From Clostridia bacterium (GTDB lineage: Bacteria > Bacillota > Clostridia > Lachnospirales > Lachnospiraceae), in NCBI GenBank assembly GCA_029101305.1, contig JAQXQS010000112.1, forward strand, positions 1 to 36,474: a DNA stretch of 36,474 bases, read 5' to 3'. The position numbers and the translations under genes are program-made. Positions 1 through 7,966 of this stretch are shown here, in pieces. The notes beneath the pieces are model-generated. The model searched no databases. It was not told where the DNA came from and was given only the letters and a program-made list of their open reading frames with translations. Position 1 is the first letter of the stretch. Each line of letters starts with the position of its first letter.

Positions 1-28
1 GAGCCTGTGAAAAAATCTCTGTAAATTC
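1..28. repeat. IS256 left terminal inverted repeat
   Basis: This end reads GAGCCTGTGAAA and later CTGTAAATT. It pairs with the reverse complement of 1471-1498, with mismatches mainly at positions 3-5 and 13-17. The outer boundary is uncertain because the window starts here. Confidence 0.7.
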
Positions 29-83
29 AACACAACAAAGGTCTTCTATGATAAAATATTAAAATCATAGGAGGCCTTTTATT

Positions 84-1328
84 ATGGCAAACAAAAAGAA
101 AGAAGTTTACAAACCAAAACCAATGACGGAAGGAAAGAGAAATCTTATTCAAGGATTACTCCAGGAGTATGATATCCAATCTGCGGAGGATATTCAGGAT
201 GCATTAAAAGACCTTCTTTCCGGAACGATTCAAGATATGCTTGAAACAGAAATGGATAATCATCTTGGTTATGAGCGTTATGAAAGATCCGGTGAGCCTA
301 ATTACCGTAATGGTAAAAAGGCTAAGACTGTTCGGAGTAAATATGGGGAATTTGAAGTGGATGTTCCGCAGGATCGTCAAAGCTCCTTTGAACCGCAGGT
401 ACTTCCTAAACGCCAGAAAGACATTTCTTCGATTGATGACAAGATCATTTCCATGTACGCAAAGGGAATGACTACCAGGCAGATTTCAGAGACTATAGAG
501 GATATCTATGGATTTGAAGTCAGTGAAGGTATGATATCCGATATCACAGATAAACTTCTCCCACGAATTGAAGAATGGCAAAACCGCCCGTTATCACCCG
601 TATATCCAATCGTTTTCATTGATGCAGTACACTTTTCTGTGCGTGATGATGGTGTGATCAGAAAGCTTGCTGCATATGTTGTCCTTGGAATTAATGAAGA
701 TGGAAAGAAAGAAGTCCTAAGCATTGTTGTCGGGGAAAATGAAAGCAGTAAGTATTGGCTGTCTGTGCTGAATAGTTTAAAGAATCGAGGTGTCCAGGAC
801 ATCCTCATTCTGTGCTCTGATGGATTGACTGGAATTAAAGATGCAATCTCTGCTGCATTCCCTAAAACAGAACAGCAGAGGTGCATTGTGCATATGGTAA
901 GAAATACCCTTAAATATGTCGCAAACAAAGATATGAAAGCTTTTGCGAAAGATCTGAAAACAATTTATACTGCGGCAAACGAAGAAGCAGCCAGAAAGCA
1001 GTTAGAGACTGTAACCAAGAAATGGTCTGTACAATATCCAAGTGCCATGAATCGCTGGCATGATAACTGGGATGTAGTCTCTCCAATCTTCAAGTTTTCC
1101 AAGGACGTGCGTACGGCCTTTTATACCACGAATGCCATTGAATCACTGAATTCCTGCTATCGTAGATTAAACAAGCAAAGAAGCGTATTTCCGAGTTCAC
1201 AAGCACTGATGAAAGCGTTATACCTAGGAACTTTTGAGATCGCAAAAAAATGGACAATGCCGATCCGTAACTGGGGTAAAGTACGTGGTGAACTGGAAAT
1301 CATGTATCCTGATCGGATGATAATATAG
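84..1328 (+). CDS. IS256 family transposase
   Basis: This 414-residue protein is a full-length DDE transposase of the IS256/MULE type (Pfam Transposase_mut). The likely catalytic triad is D180 (FIDAVHF), D246 (CSDGLTG) and E353 (TTNAIESLN). The family's C-x2-H motif is at C267/H270. The N-terminal half (about 1-165) contains the usual DNA-binding helices, including an MTTRQISETIEDIYG helix-turn-helix-like segment. A GGAGG Shine-Dalgarno site lies 9 bases before the ATG. The enzyme acts on the element's own terminal repeats to excise and integrate DNA. No frameshift or stop is present, so it looks functional. Confidence 0.95.
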   Translation: MANKKKEVYKPKPMTEGKRNLIQGLLQEYDIQSAEDIQDALKDLLSGTIQDMLETEMDNHLGYERYERSGEPNYRNGKKAKTVRSKYGEFEVDVPQDRQSSFEPQVLPKRQKDISSIDDKIISMYAKGMTTRQISETIEDIYGFEVSEGMISDITDKLLPRIEEWQNRPLSPVYPIVFIDAVHFSVRDDGVIRKLAAYVVLGINEDGKKEVLSIVVGENESSKYWLSVLNSLKNRGVQDILILCSDGLTGIKDAISAAFPKTEQQRCIVHMVRNTLKYVANKDMKAFAKDLKTIYTAANEEAARKQLETVTKKWSVQYPSAMNRWHDNWDVVSPIFKFSKDVRTAFYTTNAIESLNSCYRRLNKQRSVFPSSQALMKALYLGTFEIAKKWTMPIRNWGKVRGELEIMYPDRMII

Positions 1329-1411
1329 TTCCAAACAGAATGTCAGGAATAAATATACACCCAGATTTTGCTGGATGCTCTTGACATACCAGTTTATTTT
1401 TGCTATTAAAT

Positions 1412-1451
1412 AGACAACGGCTTAACAGCAGAAAGTGCCGTCAAGCCGTCT
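1412..1451 (+). terminator. Hairpin after the transposase gene
   Basis: AGAC-AA-CGGCTT (1412-1423) pairs with AAGCCGTCT (1443-1451), leaving a two-base bulge. The hairpin lies inside the element between the transposase stop and the right terminal repeat. It has no real T-tract, so termination is plausible but not shown. It could also block read-through from outside into the element. Confidence 0.35.
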
Positions 1452-1470
1452 AAATTATCATAGAAGATCT

Positions 1471-1498
1471 CAATTTACAGAAAAAATTTCACACCGTC
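1471..1498. repeat. IS256 right terminal inverted repeat
   Basis: The reverse complement reads GACGGTGTGAAA and then CTGTAAATTG, matching the left end at 1-28. The inner block AGATCTTCTATGATAA (reverse complement of 1455-1470) matches bases about 40-55 on the left. Confidence 0.7.
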
Positions 1499-1585
1499 AC
1501 GCCTGCCAAATAATCTCTTTCATCTATAAATGCTCTGTTCCCGATGGATAAGGCTTTTTTTGCAATGAAACTGTGTATTTATGTA

Positions 1586-2641
1586 TCAAAGGGACTCTAC
1601 TGTCTTCTGTCTATGAATAAATTTTTCCCACGGTTTATATCCCTTCATGTAAGAAAAATCTTCTTCATTTCTGAATCCTTCCATCAATTCTTCTTTCATT
1701 TCTTTGGCATACGAATTTTCAGTATCCCGGAATTTCATGTGTTGATATAATTTTGATTCTCGGAAATCACCCATGGTATCTACGTTCTCCAATAGCTGCT
1801 TTGCTACCTGCAAAGTGCCTTCCACATCTTTTTCGGCAACTACAACATTTAACATTGCTGCACATTCATGATATTTTCCCATATCAAATGCATTGGCTAA
1901 AACACTCATTTTTTCAGCCAGAAATCTTGCATATTCATGTTTGCTTTCCTCAAGAGCCTTGGTGATCATGATGCCAAAAGCCAGATTTAATGTAGTATAT
2001 GTTGTAAAGATTACATCTTCGAGTTTTTCATATGCATCTTCTGTTTTTCCCTGTTCCATATATAACTGTCCCATTTTTACTTTTTTCACAGGGTCATAAT
2101 CGGAAAAATAACGTAGATATTTTTCTGCCATAGCATAATTCTTTTTCCTTAAATAAAAGCCAAACAGGGAATCTGCTGCATGGTGCTGGATCTTTTCCTC
2201 TTCGTCATTCAAAGCTATTTCATACCAGGCATTAATTTGTTCATCGTACTTATCCGGATTATCACATTCACCAATAAGTCTTCGGGAATCGAGCATTACT
2301 GCAATCTGCCAGATCAGCATGTTGCAGTTTGGGTATTTTTTTATAGTATCTACGGCCCACTGATATGTTTTTTCGTAACCTTCCTCAAAAAACATTTTGT
2401 CCATCTTCTGAATAAGTTCTCCGATTTCAAAATCTGTCAATTTTTCCTGAAAAGACAACAGGGTATCAAGAGAAATATGCAGCAGCCTTGCAATAGGTGC
2501 CAACAATTCAATATCTGGCTTGGAGTTTCCATTTTCCCATTTGTTTACTGCCGGGGTAGTAACTCCCAGTCTGTTTGCCATCTCTTCCTGTGTATATCCG
2601 GCTTCTTTTCGGTATTTTTTTATCACACTTCCAATATCCAT
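1586..2641 (-). CDS. XRE-family regulator with TPR-like C-terminal domain
   Basis: This 351-residue protein has an N-terminal Cro/C1 helix-turn-helix (about 5-60): YTQEEMANRLGVTTPAVNKWENG followed by PDIELLAPIARLLHISLDTLL. The remaining 280 residues are helical, with pairs of amphipathic helices resembling tetratricopeptide repeats. Regulators of this build usually bind a peptide or partner protein through the C-terminal part. The start follows AGGAGAG with good spacing. It is divergent from the solute-binding protein gene at 2818, so control of that gene or of itself is possible but unproven. The target is unknown. Confidence 0.85.
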   Translation of the reverse strand: MDIGSVIKKYRKEAGYTQEEMANRLGVTTPAVNKWENGNSKPDIELLAPIARLLHISLDTLLSFQEKLTDFEIGELIQKMDKMFFEEGYEKTYQWAVDTIKKYPNCNMLIWQIAVMLDSRRLIGECDNPDKYDEQINAWYEIALNDEEEKIQHHAADSLFGFYLRKKNYAMAEKYLRYFSDYDPVKKVKMGQLYMEQGKTEDAYEKLEDVIFTTYTTLNLAFGIMITKALEESKHEYARFLAEKMSVLANAFDMGKYHECAAMLNVVVAEKDVEGTLQVAKQLLENVDTMGDFRESKLYQHMKFRDTENSYAKEMKEELMEGFRNEEDFSYMKGYKPWEKFIHRQKTVESL

Positions 2642-2719
2642 TTAAATTCTCTCCTAACAGAAATTCCAAAAGCTTTTGTGACTAAATCATAACAGCATTC
2701 AGGATATAGCACAATTGAA

Positions 2720-2747
2720 TTGTTGTTAATTATCTTTCAGATATTTT
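2720..2747 (+). promoter_or_regulatory. Candidate promoter of the orphan solute-binding protein
   Basis: TTGTTG (2720-2725) is followed by a 16-bp spacer and TATTTT (2742-2747), about 70 bases before the chosen start. The match to sigma-A consensus is only moderate. The region also holds the divergent start of the XRE regulator. Confidence 0.3.
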
Positions 2748-2817
2748 AACTGATGGGAAACTTTTTCAGAACCTTATGCATATTCTAAAATCAGAAGGTC
2801 AAAAAAGGAGTTTCCAC

Positions 2818-3840
2818 ATGAAAAATAGAAAATGGCTCTCGCTAGCGGCAGCTGTGGTTCTTACAGCAACTGCACTTCCAATGACAGTATTTGCTGAAAC
2901 TAAGGACAGCACCGAAGAGAAAAAGCTTACGGAAGTTACTCTGAATGAAGTGGCTCATTCCATTTTTTATGCGCCTCAGTATGTAGCGATTGAAAATGGA
3001 TATTTCCAGGAAGAAGGGCTGGATCTGACACTTGTTACAGGATTCGGCGCAGATAAAACCATGACTGCACTTATTTCCGGAGAGGCTGATATTGGCTTCA
3101 TGGGAGCAGAGGCTTCGATTTATGCTTATCAGGAAGGTGCAACGGATCCTGCCATAAACTTCGCCCAGTTGACCCAGCGAGCCGGAAACTTCCTGGTCGC
3201 CAGAGAGGAAATGCCTGATTTTAAATGGGAAGATCTGAAAGGGCAAAAAGTTCTTGGCGGTCGAAAGGGTGGCATGCCAGAAATGGTATTTGAATATATT
3301 TTGAAAAATCACGGAATCGATCCAGCTACGGATCTTGAGATTGACCAGAGCATTGATTTTGGTTCCACTGCTGCCGCTTTTACCAGTGACATGTCGGCGG
3401 CTTTTACGGTTGAATTCGAGCCTTCTGCAACTGCACTGGAAAAAGAAGGGGCTGGTTATGTAGTAGCTTCCTTAGGTGTAGATTCTGGATATGTTCCTTA
3501 TACTTCCTACAGTGCCAAAACCAGTTTCCTGAATGAAAATCCTCAGATCATCCAGAGTTTTACCAATGCCCTTCAAAAGGGAATGGATTATGTACAGAGT
3601 CATTCTCCTGAGGAAATTGCCCAAGTGATTGCACCACAGTTCCCGGAGACAGATCTGGATACACTTACTACCATCGTTACCCGTTATTATGAGCAGGATA
3701 CCTGGAAAGAGAATCTGGTATTCGAAAAGGATAGTTTTGAACTTTTACAGGATATTCTGGAGAGTGCAGGAGAATTGTCTGACAGGGCAGATTATGAAAA
3801 CCTGGTTACAACTGCATTCGCTGAAGCTGCGATTTCTTAA
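2818..3840 (+). CDS. ABC transporter substrate-binding protein, SsuA/NMT1-like
   Basis: This is a 340-residue secreted binding protein of the NMT1/SsuA/TauA/ThiY fold, a family that binds sulfonates, thiamine precursors or similar small molecules. I chose the ATG at 2818 because AAGGAG lies 8 bases upstream and it is followed directly by a signal peptide (MKNRKWLSLAAAVVLTATAL, then PMTVFA before ETK). The in-frame ATG at 2776 lacks such a site. Recognisable segments are HSIFYAPQYVAIENGYFQEEG near the mature N-terminus and TALISGEADIGFMG. There is no lipobox cysteine, which is unusual for a Gram-positive binding protein. No permease or ATPase gene is adjacent, so the substrate and transporter are unknown. 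Confidence 0.85.
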   Translation: MKNRKWLSLAAAVVLTATALPMTVFAETKDSTEEKKLTEVTLNEVAHSIFYAPQYVAIENGYFQEEGLDLTLVTGFGADKTMTALISGEADIGFMGAEASIYAYQEGATDPAINFAQLTQRAGNFLVAREEMPDFKWEDLKGQKVLGGRKGGMPEMVFEYILKNHGIDPATDLEIDQSIDFGSTAAAFTSDMSAAFTVEFEPSATALEKEGAGYVVASLGVDSGYVPYTSYSAKTSFLNENPQIIQSFTNALQKGMDYVQSHSPEEIAQVIAPQFPETDLDTLTTIVTRYYEQDTWKENLVFEKDSFELLQDILESAGELSDRADYENLVTTAFAEAAIS

Positions 3841-3891
3841 AAAAGTTACTATTTAATGTGCTGGGGAATCGACACCCAGCACATTAAATAG
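3839..3891 (-). terminator. Terminator hairpin shared by convergent genes (short repeat form)
   Basis: A perfect 17-bp stem (3849-3865 with 3875-3891) encloses a 9-base loop. Read on the minus strand it is followed after four bases by six T residues (A-run 3839-3844), so it should end transcription of the LacI gene. On the plus strand it lacks a T-tract. The same arms reappear at 18307-18328 and 18554-18575 around a much longer insert, so the stem also belongs to a dispersed repeat family. Confidence 0.65.
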
Positions 3892-3904
3892 CAAATACCG
3901 TTCT

Positions 3905-4945
3905 CTATGCCTCCACCGCATTCACTGACTCACGAATACACGGAATACATTCAACAAAACAATTCCCATCATCCAGTTCCACCTCTTCTTTTGTCAGAAT
4001 CCCGATAATGATCTGACAGGCTTTATAGCCGATATCGTGGAGCGGAAGAGCCATGGTAGTAAGCGGCGGCTTTTCATAACATGCCATTTCACGGTTATCA
4101 TAGCCAGCCACAGCCACATCCTTCCCCGCATGAAGTCCCAGTTCATCCAGACGGTCATAGGTCCCGCCAGCCATAAAGTCATTCATACAAAAAATAGCCG
4201 TAGCACCTTTTTCCAAAAGGATATCTGTGTTCTCATAACCACTCTGCCGGTCCCAGTCACCATAAGTGACCATATCCGGATCATAGAGAATCCCTCCTTC
4301 GAACAAAGCCTTCTGGTAGCCCTCCAGACGGGACTGGGTATGAATACTCTCCTTCTTCCCTGCAATAACACCAATTTTCCTGTGTCCTCTGGAAACAATA
4401 TAACTGACCAGATCATGGGCACCTTTGATATCCTTCACCACTACAGATGGAATTTTCCCACTGCCAGTAAAACCATAAGCAACTACCGTTGGAATGGGCA
4501 GATCCTCTGGGATAATATCGATCAGGCGCTCATGGGCAGCCACATAAATAATTCCTTCGACCTGCTTTGCCAGAAGCTTCTGGAACTCCTGACGTACAAT
4601 TTCCTTGTGACGGTTATCACGGTAATAATTATCCTGGAATTTCTTATAAAGACGGAGATTTACAAGAAGGATCTGGTAATCAGCTTCCTCACAGTATTCC
4701 GTAATGCCGTCGATAATATCAGGAAGAGCAAAAACTGTCATATCTTCAGCAATAACACCGATACTCCTGGTGTTTTTGGTTTTCAGATTTTTGGCAACAT
4801 AATTAGGCGTATAATTCATCTCGCGAATCACCTTCTCTACACGCTCCCTGGTGGCGTCACCAACGCTGCCTTTATGATTTATAATATTGGAAACAGTCGC
4901 AACTGATACGTTACAGGCTTTTGCAATTTCTTTTATGGTCGGCAT
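3905..4945 (-). CDS. LacI-family transcriptional repressor
   Basis: This 346-residue LacI/GalR regulator has an N-terminal helix-turn-helix (MPTIKEIAKACNVSVATVSN, residues 1-20) and a hinge helix region (YTPNYVAKNLKT, about 48-60). The periplasmic-binding-protein-like sensor domain includes RSIGVIAEDM, GRHKIGVIAGKK-like (RGHRKIGVIAG) and AVAGYDN. The start follows GGAGGGAG. It is the last gene of the arabinofuranosidase/ABC transporter locus. It most likely represses that locus through the CG-centred sites at 11361-11374 and 11424-11452 and is released by an imported sugar. The effector is inferred, not seen. Confidence 0.9.
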   Translation of the reverse strand: MPTIKEIAKACNVSVATVSNIINHKGSVGDATRERVEKVIREMNYTPNYVAKNLKTKNTRSIGVIAEDMTVFALPDIIDGITEYCEEADYQILLVNLRLYKKFQDNYYRDNRHKEIVRQEFQKLLAKQVEGIIYVAAHERLIDIIPEDLPIPTVVAYGFTGSGKIPSVVVKDIKGAHDLVSYIVSRGHRKIGVIAGKKESIHTQSRLEGYQKALFEGGILYDPDMVTYGDWDRQSGYENTDILLEKGATAIFCMNDFMAGGTYDRLDELGLHAGKDVAVAGYDNREMACYEKPPLTTMALPLHDIGYKACQIIIGILTKEEVELDDGNCFVECIPCIRESVNAVEA

Positions 4946-5077
4946 GGAACTTCTCCCTCCGGTTTTCTTATCTGATTACGATAAATATCCAGGGCTTTAA
5001 ACTCCCCATACCAGCATGGGAAGCTTATGGATATCTCTCATTTTTATCAATTCTTTCTATCACAATCTTATCATATT

Positions 5078-5803
5078 TTATTCACAGCTACAATTGCCAC
5101 TTCTTCCGCTTTGTAATTTTTCAAAGGGCTGCAGCACTCTTCGCTCCACGGCCCTATCCACACATGCATATATCACCATCTGGGGAAAAGAAACGCCGAT
5201 CGTAAGCAGCAGAAACAGAGAATATGGTGCCAGAGTCAGCAAAACTCCGCCTGCAATTCCCGCAGTCAGCACAATTACCATACTCATTTTCCATTCCAAT
5301 GCCATAATGAGAAACGTATTTTTCAATAATGCCCACACACCAAGCTCCAACATAGCGGACATTGCAAAATAGTATCCCCCGATAAGTACGGCAAAGATCA
5401 TTACACCGATTCCACATCCGATCAGCACATCATGAGTAGTTCCCTTTCCGAAATTTCCTGCGAGACTGAGTAAATAATAGGAATAAAATCCAAGAGCGCC
5501 GGTGAGCACTCCAGCTGGAAGATTTTTCAGAATATCAGACTTAAATTCTTTCCAGTAATCCTCCAGGGAAAAACCATATCCTACCCGGTAAATTGCTGAA
5601 AGATAACGGTTCAGTGCTGACAATGCAGCCGGAATCGTTACAATTGGAATACAGCATAAAAGAAACAGAACATTTACCACAACCAGTCTGCCGGCATAAT
5701 TCCAGAGTACATACCCAACTCTTTTTACACCGCCTTTTGGCGTTTCTCTCTCCTTATCGTTGTTTCCCTGGTACCAGTCCATAAATCTCTTTGTCAGTCT
5801 CAT
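5078..5803 (-). CDS. YesL/DUF624 family membrane protein
   Basis: This 241-residue protein has about five hydrophobic segments: WNYAGRLVVVNVLFLLCCIPIVTIPAALSAL is split over two, then GVLTGALGFYSYYLLSLAG, IGCGIGVMIFAVLIGGYYFAM, and MSMVIVLTAGIAGGVLL with LAPYSLFLLLTIG. N-terminal motifs such as KRVGYVLWNYAGRL and the segment SALNRYLSAIYR are typical of DUF624, named after B. subtilis YesL. Such genes sit beside plant-polysaccharide sugar transporters, as here. The molecular role is unknown; an accessory role in uptake is inferred from context. AGGAG lies 5 bases before the ATG. Confidence 0.8.
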   Translation of the reverse strand: MRLTKRFMDWYQGNNDKERETPKGGVKRVGYVLWNYAGRLVVVNVLFLLCCIPIVTIPAALSALNRYLSAIYRVGYGFSLEDYWKEFKSDILKNLPAGVLTGALGFYSYYLLSLAGNFGKGTTHDVLIGCGIGVMIFAVLIGGYYFAMSAMLELGVWALLKNTFLIMALEWKMSMVIVLTAGIAGGVLLTLAPYSLFLLLTIGVSFPQMVIYACVDRAVERRVLQPFEKLQSGRSGNCSCE

Positions 5804-5930
5804 ATGCTTCTCCTCAAAATTGCAGCCTGATTACAGCAGCTCTATACACTCCACAAAACATCATTTGCGAACAGTCTCTAGAATCTGCCTCTCCAAAAAT
5901 GACTTTTGCAAATGCATTTTTAACCTCTTA

Positions 5931-5954
5931 CAGGCAGAGCCACCGCCCTGCCTG
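5931..5954 (-). other. Intercistronic hairpin before the YesL gene
   Basis: CAGGCAG (5931-5937) and CTGCCTG (5948-5954) form a 7-bp GC-rich stem between the second permease and the YesL gene. It has no T-tract on either strand, so it is more likely an mRNA stability or processing element than a terminator. Confidence 0.4.
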
Positions 5955-5982
5955 AGAATATAAATGTTAATATTGTTATAAT

Positions 5983-6840
5983 TTAATTTTTCATACCTGT
6001 CAGCACAATTCCTTCCACAAAGCTCTTCTGCCCGAAGATATAGATCACAATACCAGGAAGGATTGTCATAAACGTGGCTGCCAGTGCCACCGGCCAGTTA
6101 GTTCCGAAGGAGCCGGTAAAGTTGGTCAGCGCAATGGCAAAGGTAAATTTGCTCATGCTGTTAATGTAAATGATCTGCTGAAGCAGGTCGTTCCAGATCT
6201 GGATGAACAGCATCATTCCAACTACAACTACCGCCGGTTTGATCGAAGGAACAAGAATGGTCCATAGGATTCTCATTCTTCCAGCCCCGTCAATGGAAGC
6301 TGCCTCATCAAGTTCCTTTGGAATCGTCATCAGAAACTGCCGGATCAGGAAAATGTTGAAAAAACCACCACCTGTTAAGAACGGCAAGATCAGCGGCCAA
6401 TATGTATCACCCAGTCCCATTCCCTTTGTCCAGAAAATATACAGAGGAATCAGGGTTACCATTCCAGGAAGAAGAATCGTGCCAACACAGATGTTGAAGA
6501 TCAGCTTTTTCCCACGGAACCGAAGTCTTGCAAAGGCATATCCGCAGAAGATTGCTGTAATAGTACCAAAGGTAACTGCCGGAATGATAATAGTGAAAGT
6601 ATTCTTAAAATAAGTCCAGTACTCAAAAGTCTCCAGCGCTTTGGAATAGTTTGACCAAAGCCACTCATGAGGAATAAAGGAAGGCGGATACTCATTCAAT
6701 GCCGCCGTGCTCATCAAAGAAGATCGGAAAATCCACCAGATTGGAAGAAGTACCAATGCCGCCAGAATCAGTACAATGAAAAATGCCAGAATGTTAAAGG
6801 CTTTTTCTTTTCGTTTTCTGCTTGCCATTTTTCCAGCCAT
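5983..6840 (-). CDS. Carbohydrate ABC transporter permease (MalG/AraQ type)
   Basis: This 285-residue inner-membrane permease has about six membrane segments, starting with FNILAFFIVLILAALVLLPI. The conserved EAA loop is present near residues 190-210 (LDEAASIDGAGRMRILWTILVP, with EAAxxDGA and the downstream P). The ATPase docks at this loop. The family (CUT1 subfamily) imports oligosaccharides with a second permease. The start lies only 3 bases after the stop of the upstream permease gene, so the two are translationally coupled. No ATPase gene lies in this operon. Confidence 0.93.
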   Translation of the reverse strand: MAGKMASRKRKEKAFNILAFFIVLILAALVLLPIWWIFRSSLMSTAALNEYPPSFIPHEWLWSNYSKALETFEYWTYFKNTFTIIIPAVTFGTITAIFCGYAFARLRFRGKKLIFNICVGTILLPGMVTLIPLYIFWTKGMGLGDTYWPLILPFLTGGGFFNIFLIRQFLMTIPKELDEAASIDGAGRMRILWTILVPSIKPAVVVVGMMLFIQIWNDLLQQIIYINSMSKFTFAIALTNFTGSFGTNWPVALAATFMTILPGIVIYIFGQKSFVEGIVLTGMKN

Positions 6841-6843
6841 TTC

Positions 6844-7761
6844 TCATTCCCCCTCTCCGAAGATCTGCTCTTTCTGTGTCTTAAAGAGTACTGCTGTGAA
6901 AATTCCAACCAGGACAAAGAAAATAACAGAATAAGCAGCTGCATATCCCAGTTTGTTTTTCTTAAATGCATAAAGATAAATAACATAAGACATAAACATG
7001 GACTTTTTGCCAGGACCACCGTCTGTAAGAGCCAGTGCCGGGTTGATAACCTGGAGATGTGTGATCAGGGCAGTCAGCACGTTGTAAAAAATAATCGGGG
7101 AAATGCTTGGAATGGTAACATTCCAGAAACGCTGCCATGCATTTGCACCGTCAATTTCAGCTGCTTCCAGGTAAACCCTTGGTACATTCTGAAGTCCGGC
7201 AAGGAAAACCACGATCAGGTTACCACTGGTCCAGATTGCGATTACCACCAGGGAAGGTACTACCTGGCTGGGACTGTCCAGAAAACGCTGGGGCTTTAGT
7301 CCCACCATTCGAAGGACAAAGTTAAAAAGTCCGAAGTTGCCTTCATATAACCATTGCCATCCCTTGTAAACGCCGATTGCAGGCAAAAGGTATGGAATGA
7401 AGAAAATAGAACGGAATAATGTCCGTCCCCATATTTTCATATTCAGGAGCAGGGCTACCAGAAGTGAATAAATAATAGCACCTACCACAGCAAGAAGAGC
7501 GTACAGAATCGTCGCTTTTATAGAGTCAGCAAAATAAATATCTTTTGTAAAAATACGTTTGAAGTTGTCCATTCCCACAAATTCCGGTGAGGAAAGACCA
7601 TTCCACTTAAATAGACTTAAAACAAATACTGCCAGTGTCGGCAGATAACTAATCAGACTTACTCCAAGGAATGCCGGTATCAGACAGAGATAAGCGGTCC
7701 TTTCTTCTTTTCTACCGGCTCTTGATGTCACTTTCATTTTGTTTTTCTTATTTGCTTTCAT
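6844..7761 (-). CDS. Sugar ABC transporter permease (MalF/LacF type)
   Basis: This 305-residue permease, partner of the MalG-type protein, belongs to the CUT1 family. It has six predicted membrane spans, for example AYLCLIPAFLGVSLISYLP near the N-terminus and VIFFVLVGIFTAVLF near the C-terminus. The EAA loop reads YLEAAEIDGANAWQRFWNVT (about residues 195-215). Its start follows AAGAGGTG. It is separated from the binding-protein gene upstream by 205 bases that contain a strong stem-loop (7784-7838). That arrangement is often used to make more binding protein than permease. Confidence 0.93.
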   Translation of the reverse strand: MKANKKNKMKVTSRAGRKEERTAYLCLIPAFLGVSLISYLPTLAVFVLSLFKWNGLSSPEFVGMDNFKRIFTKDIYFADSIKATILYALLAVVGAIIYSLLVALLLNMKIWGRTLFRSIFFIPYLLPAIGVYKGWQWLYEGNFGLFNFVLRMVGLKPQRFLDSPSQVVPSLVVIAIWTSGNLIVVFLAGLQNVPRVYLEAAEIDGANAWQRFWNVTIPSISPIIFYNVLTALITHLQVINPALALTDGGPGKKSMFMSYVIYLYAFKKNKLGYAAAYSVIFFVLVGIFTAVLFKTQKEQIFGEGE

Positions 7762-7783
7762 GCCCGCACCTCTTAAAAGGGAG

Positions 7784-7838
7784 CTGACCGGTATCTGTCA
7801 GTAATATGAAATAATATCCTTGGACAGTAACCGGTCAG
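7784..7838 (-). other. Stem-loop between binding protein and permease genes
   Basis: CTGACCGGT (7784-7792) pairs with ACCGGTCAG (7830-7838). Inside, a second 5-bp helix (CTGTC/GACAG) follows a two-base internal loop. On the minus strand the stem is followed by CTCCCTTTT. It may be a partial terminator or a 3' end protector of the binding-protein transcript. Confidence 0.55.
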
Positions 7839-7966
7839 TCCAGTTGCTTTTCCTAATTATCCAGCAGATTTTCACTGCTGCTTCATGTTACCTATTAGCA
7901 GTAACTGTTTCGTTCACTATTTTGCTATAAAATAACCAGCACTAGAGTCTGTATGAACGGCTCCGA

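Larger units (their letters stand above)
1..1498 (+). mobile_element. IS256-family insertion sequence
   Basis: A complete element is visible. It has a transposase gene (84-1328) flanked by imperfect terminal inverted repeats of about 28 bp, at 1-28 and 1471-1498. The two ends match at about 20 of 28 positions; both contain TGTGAAA and CTGTAAATT, and both carry a second block TCTTCTATGATA further in, at different spacing. The left repeat starts at base 1, so the left flank and any 8-9 bp target duplication cannot be seen. The coding region is intact, so the element may be active. An insertion sequence exactly at the window edge often marks a contig break. Confidence 0.85.

Noticed and set aside
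1-6. Target-site duplication of the IS256 element
   Set aside because: The element's left end coincides with the window edge, so the left copy of a duplication is not available to compare with bases after 1498.
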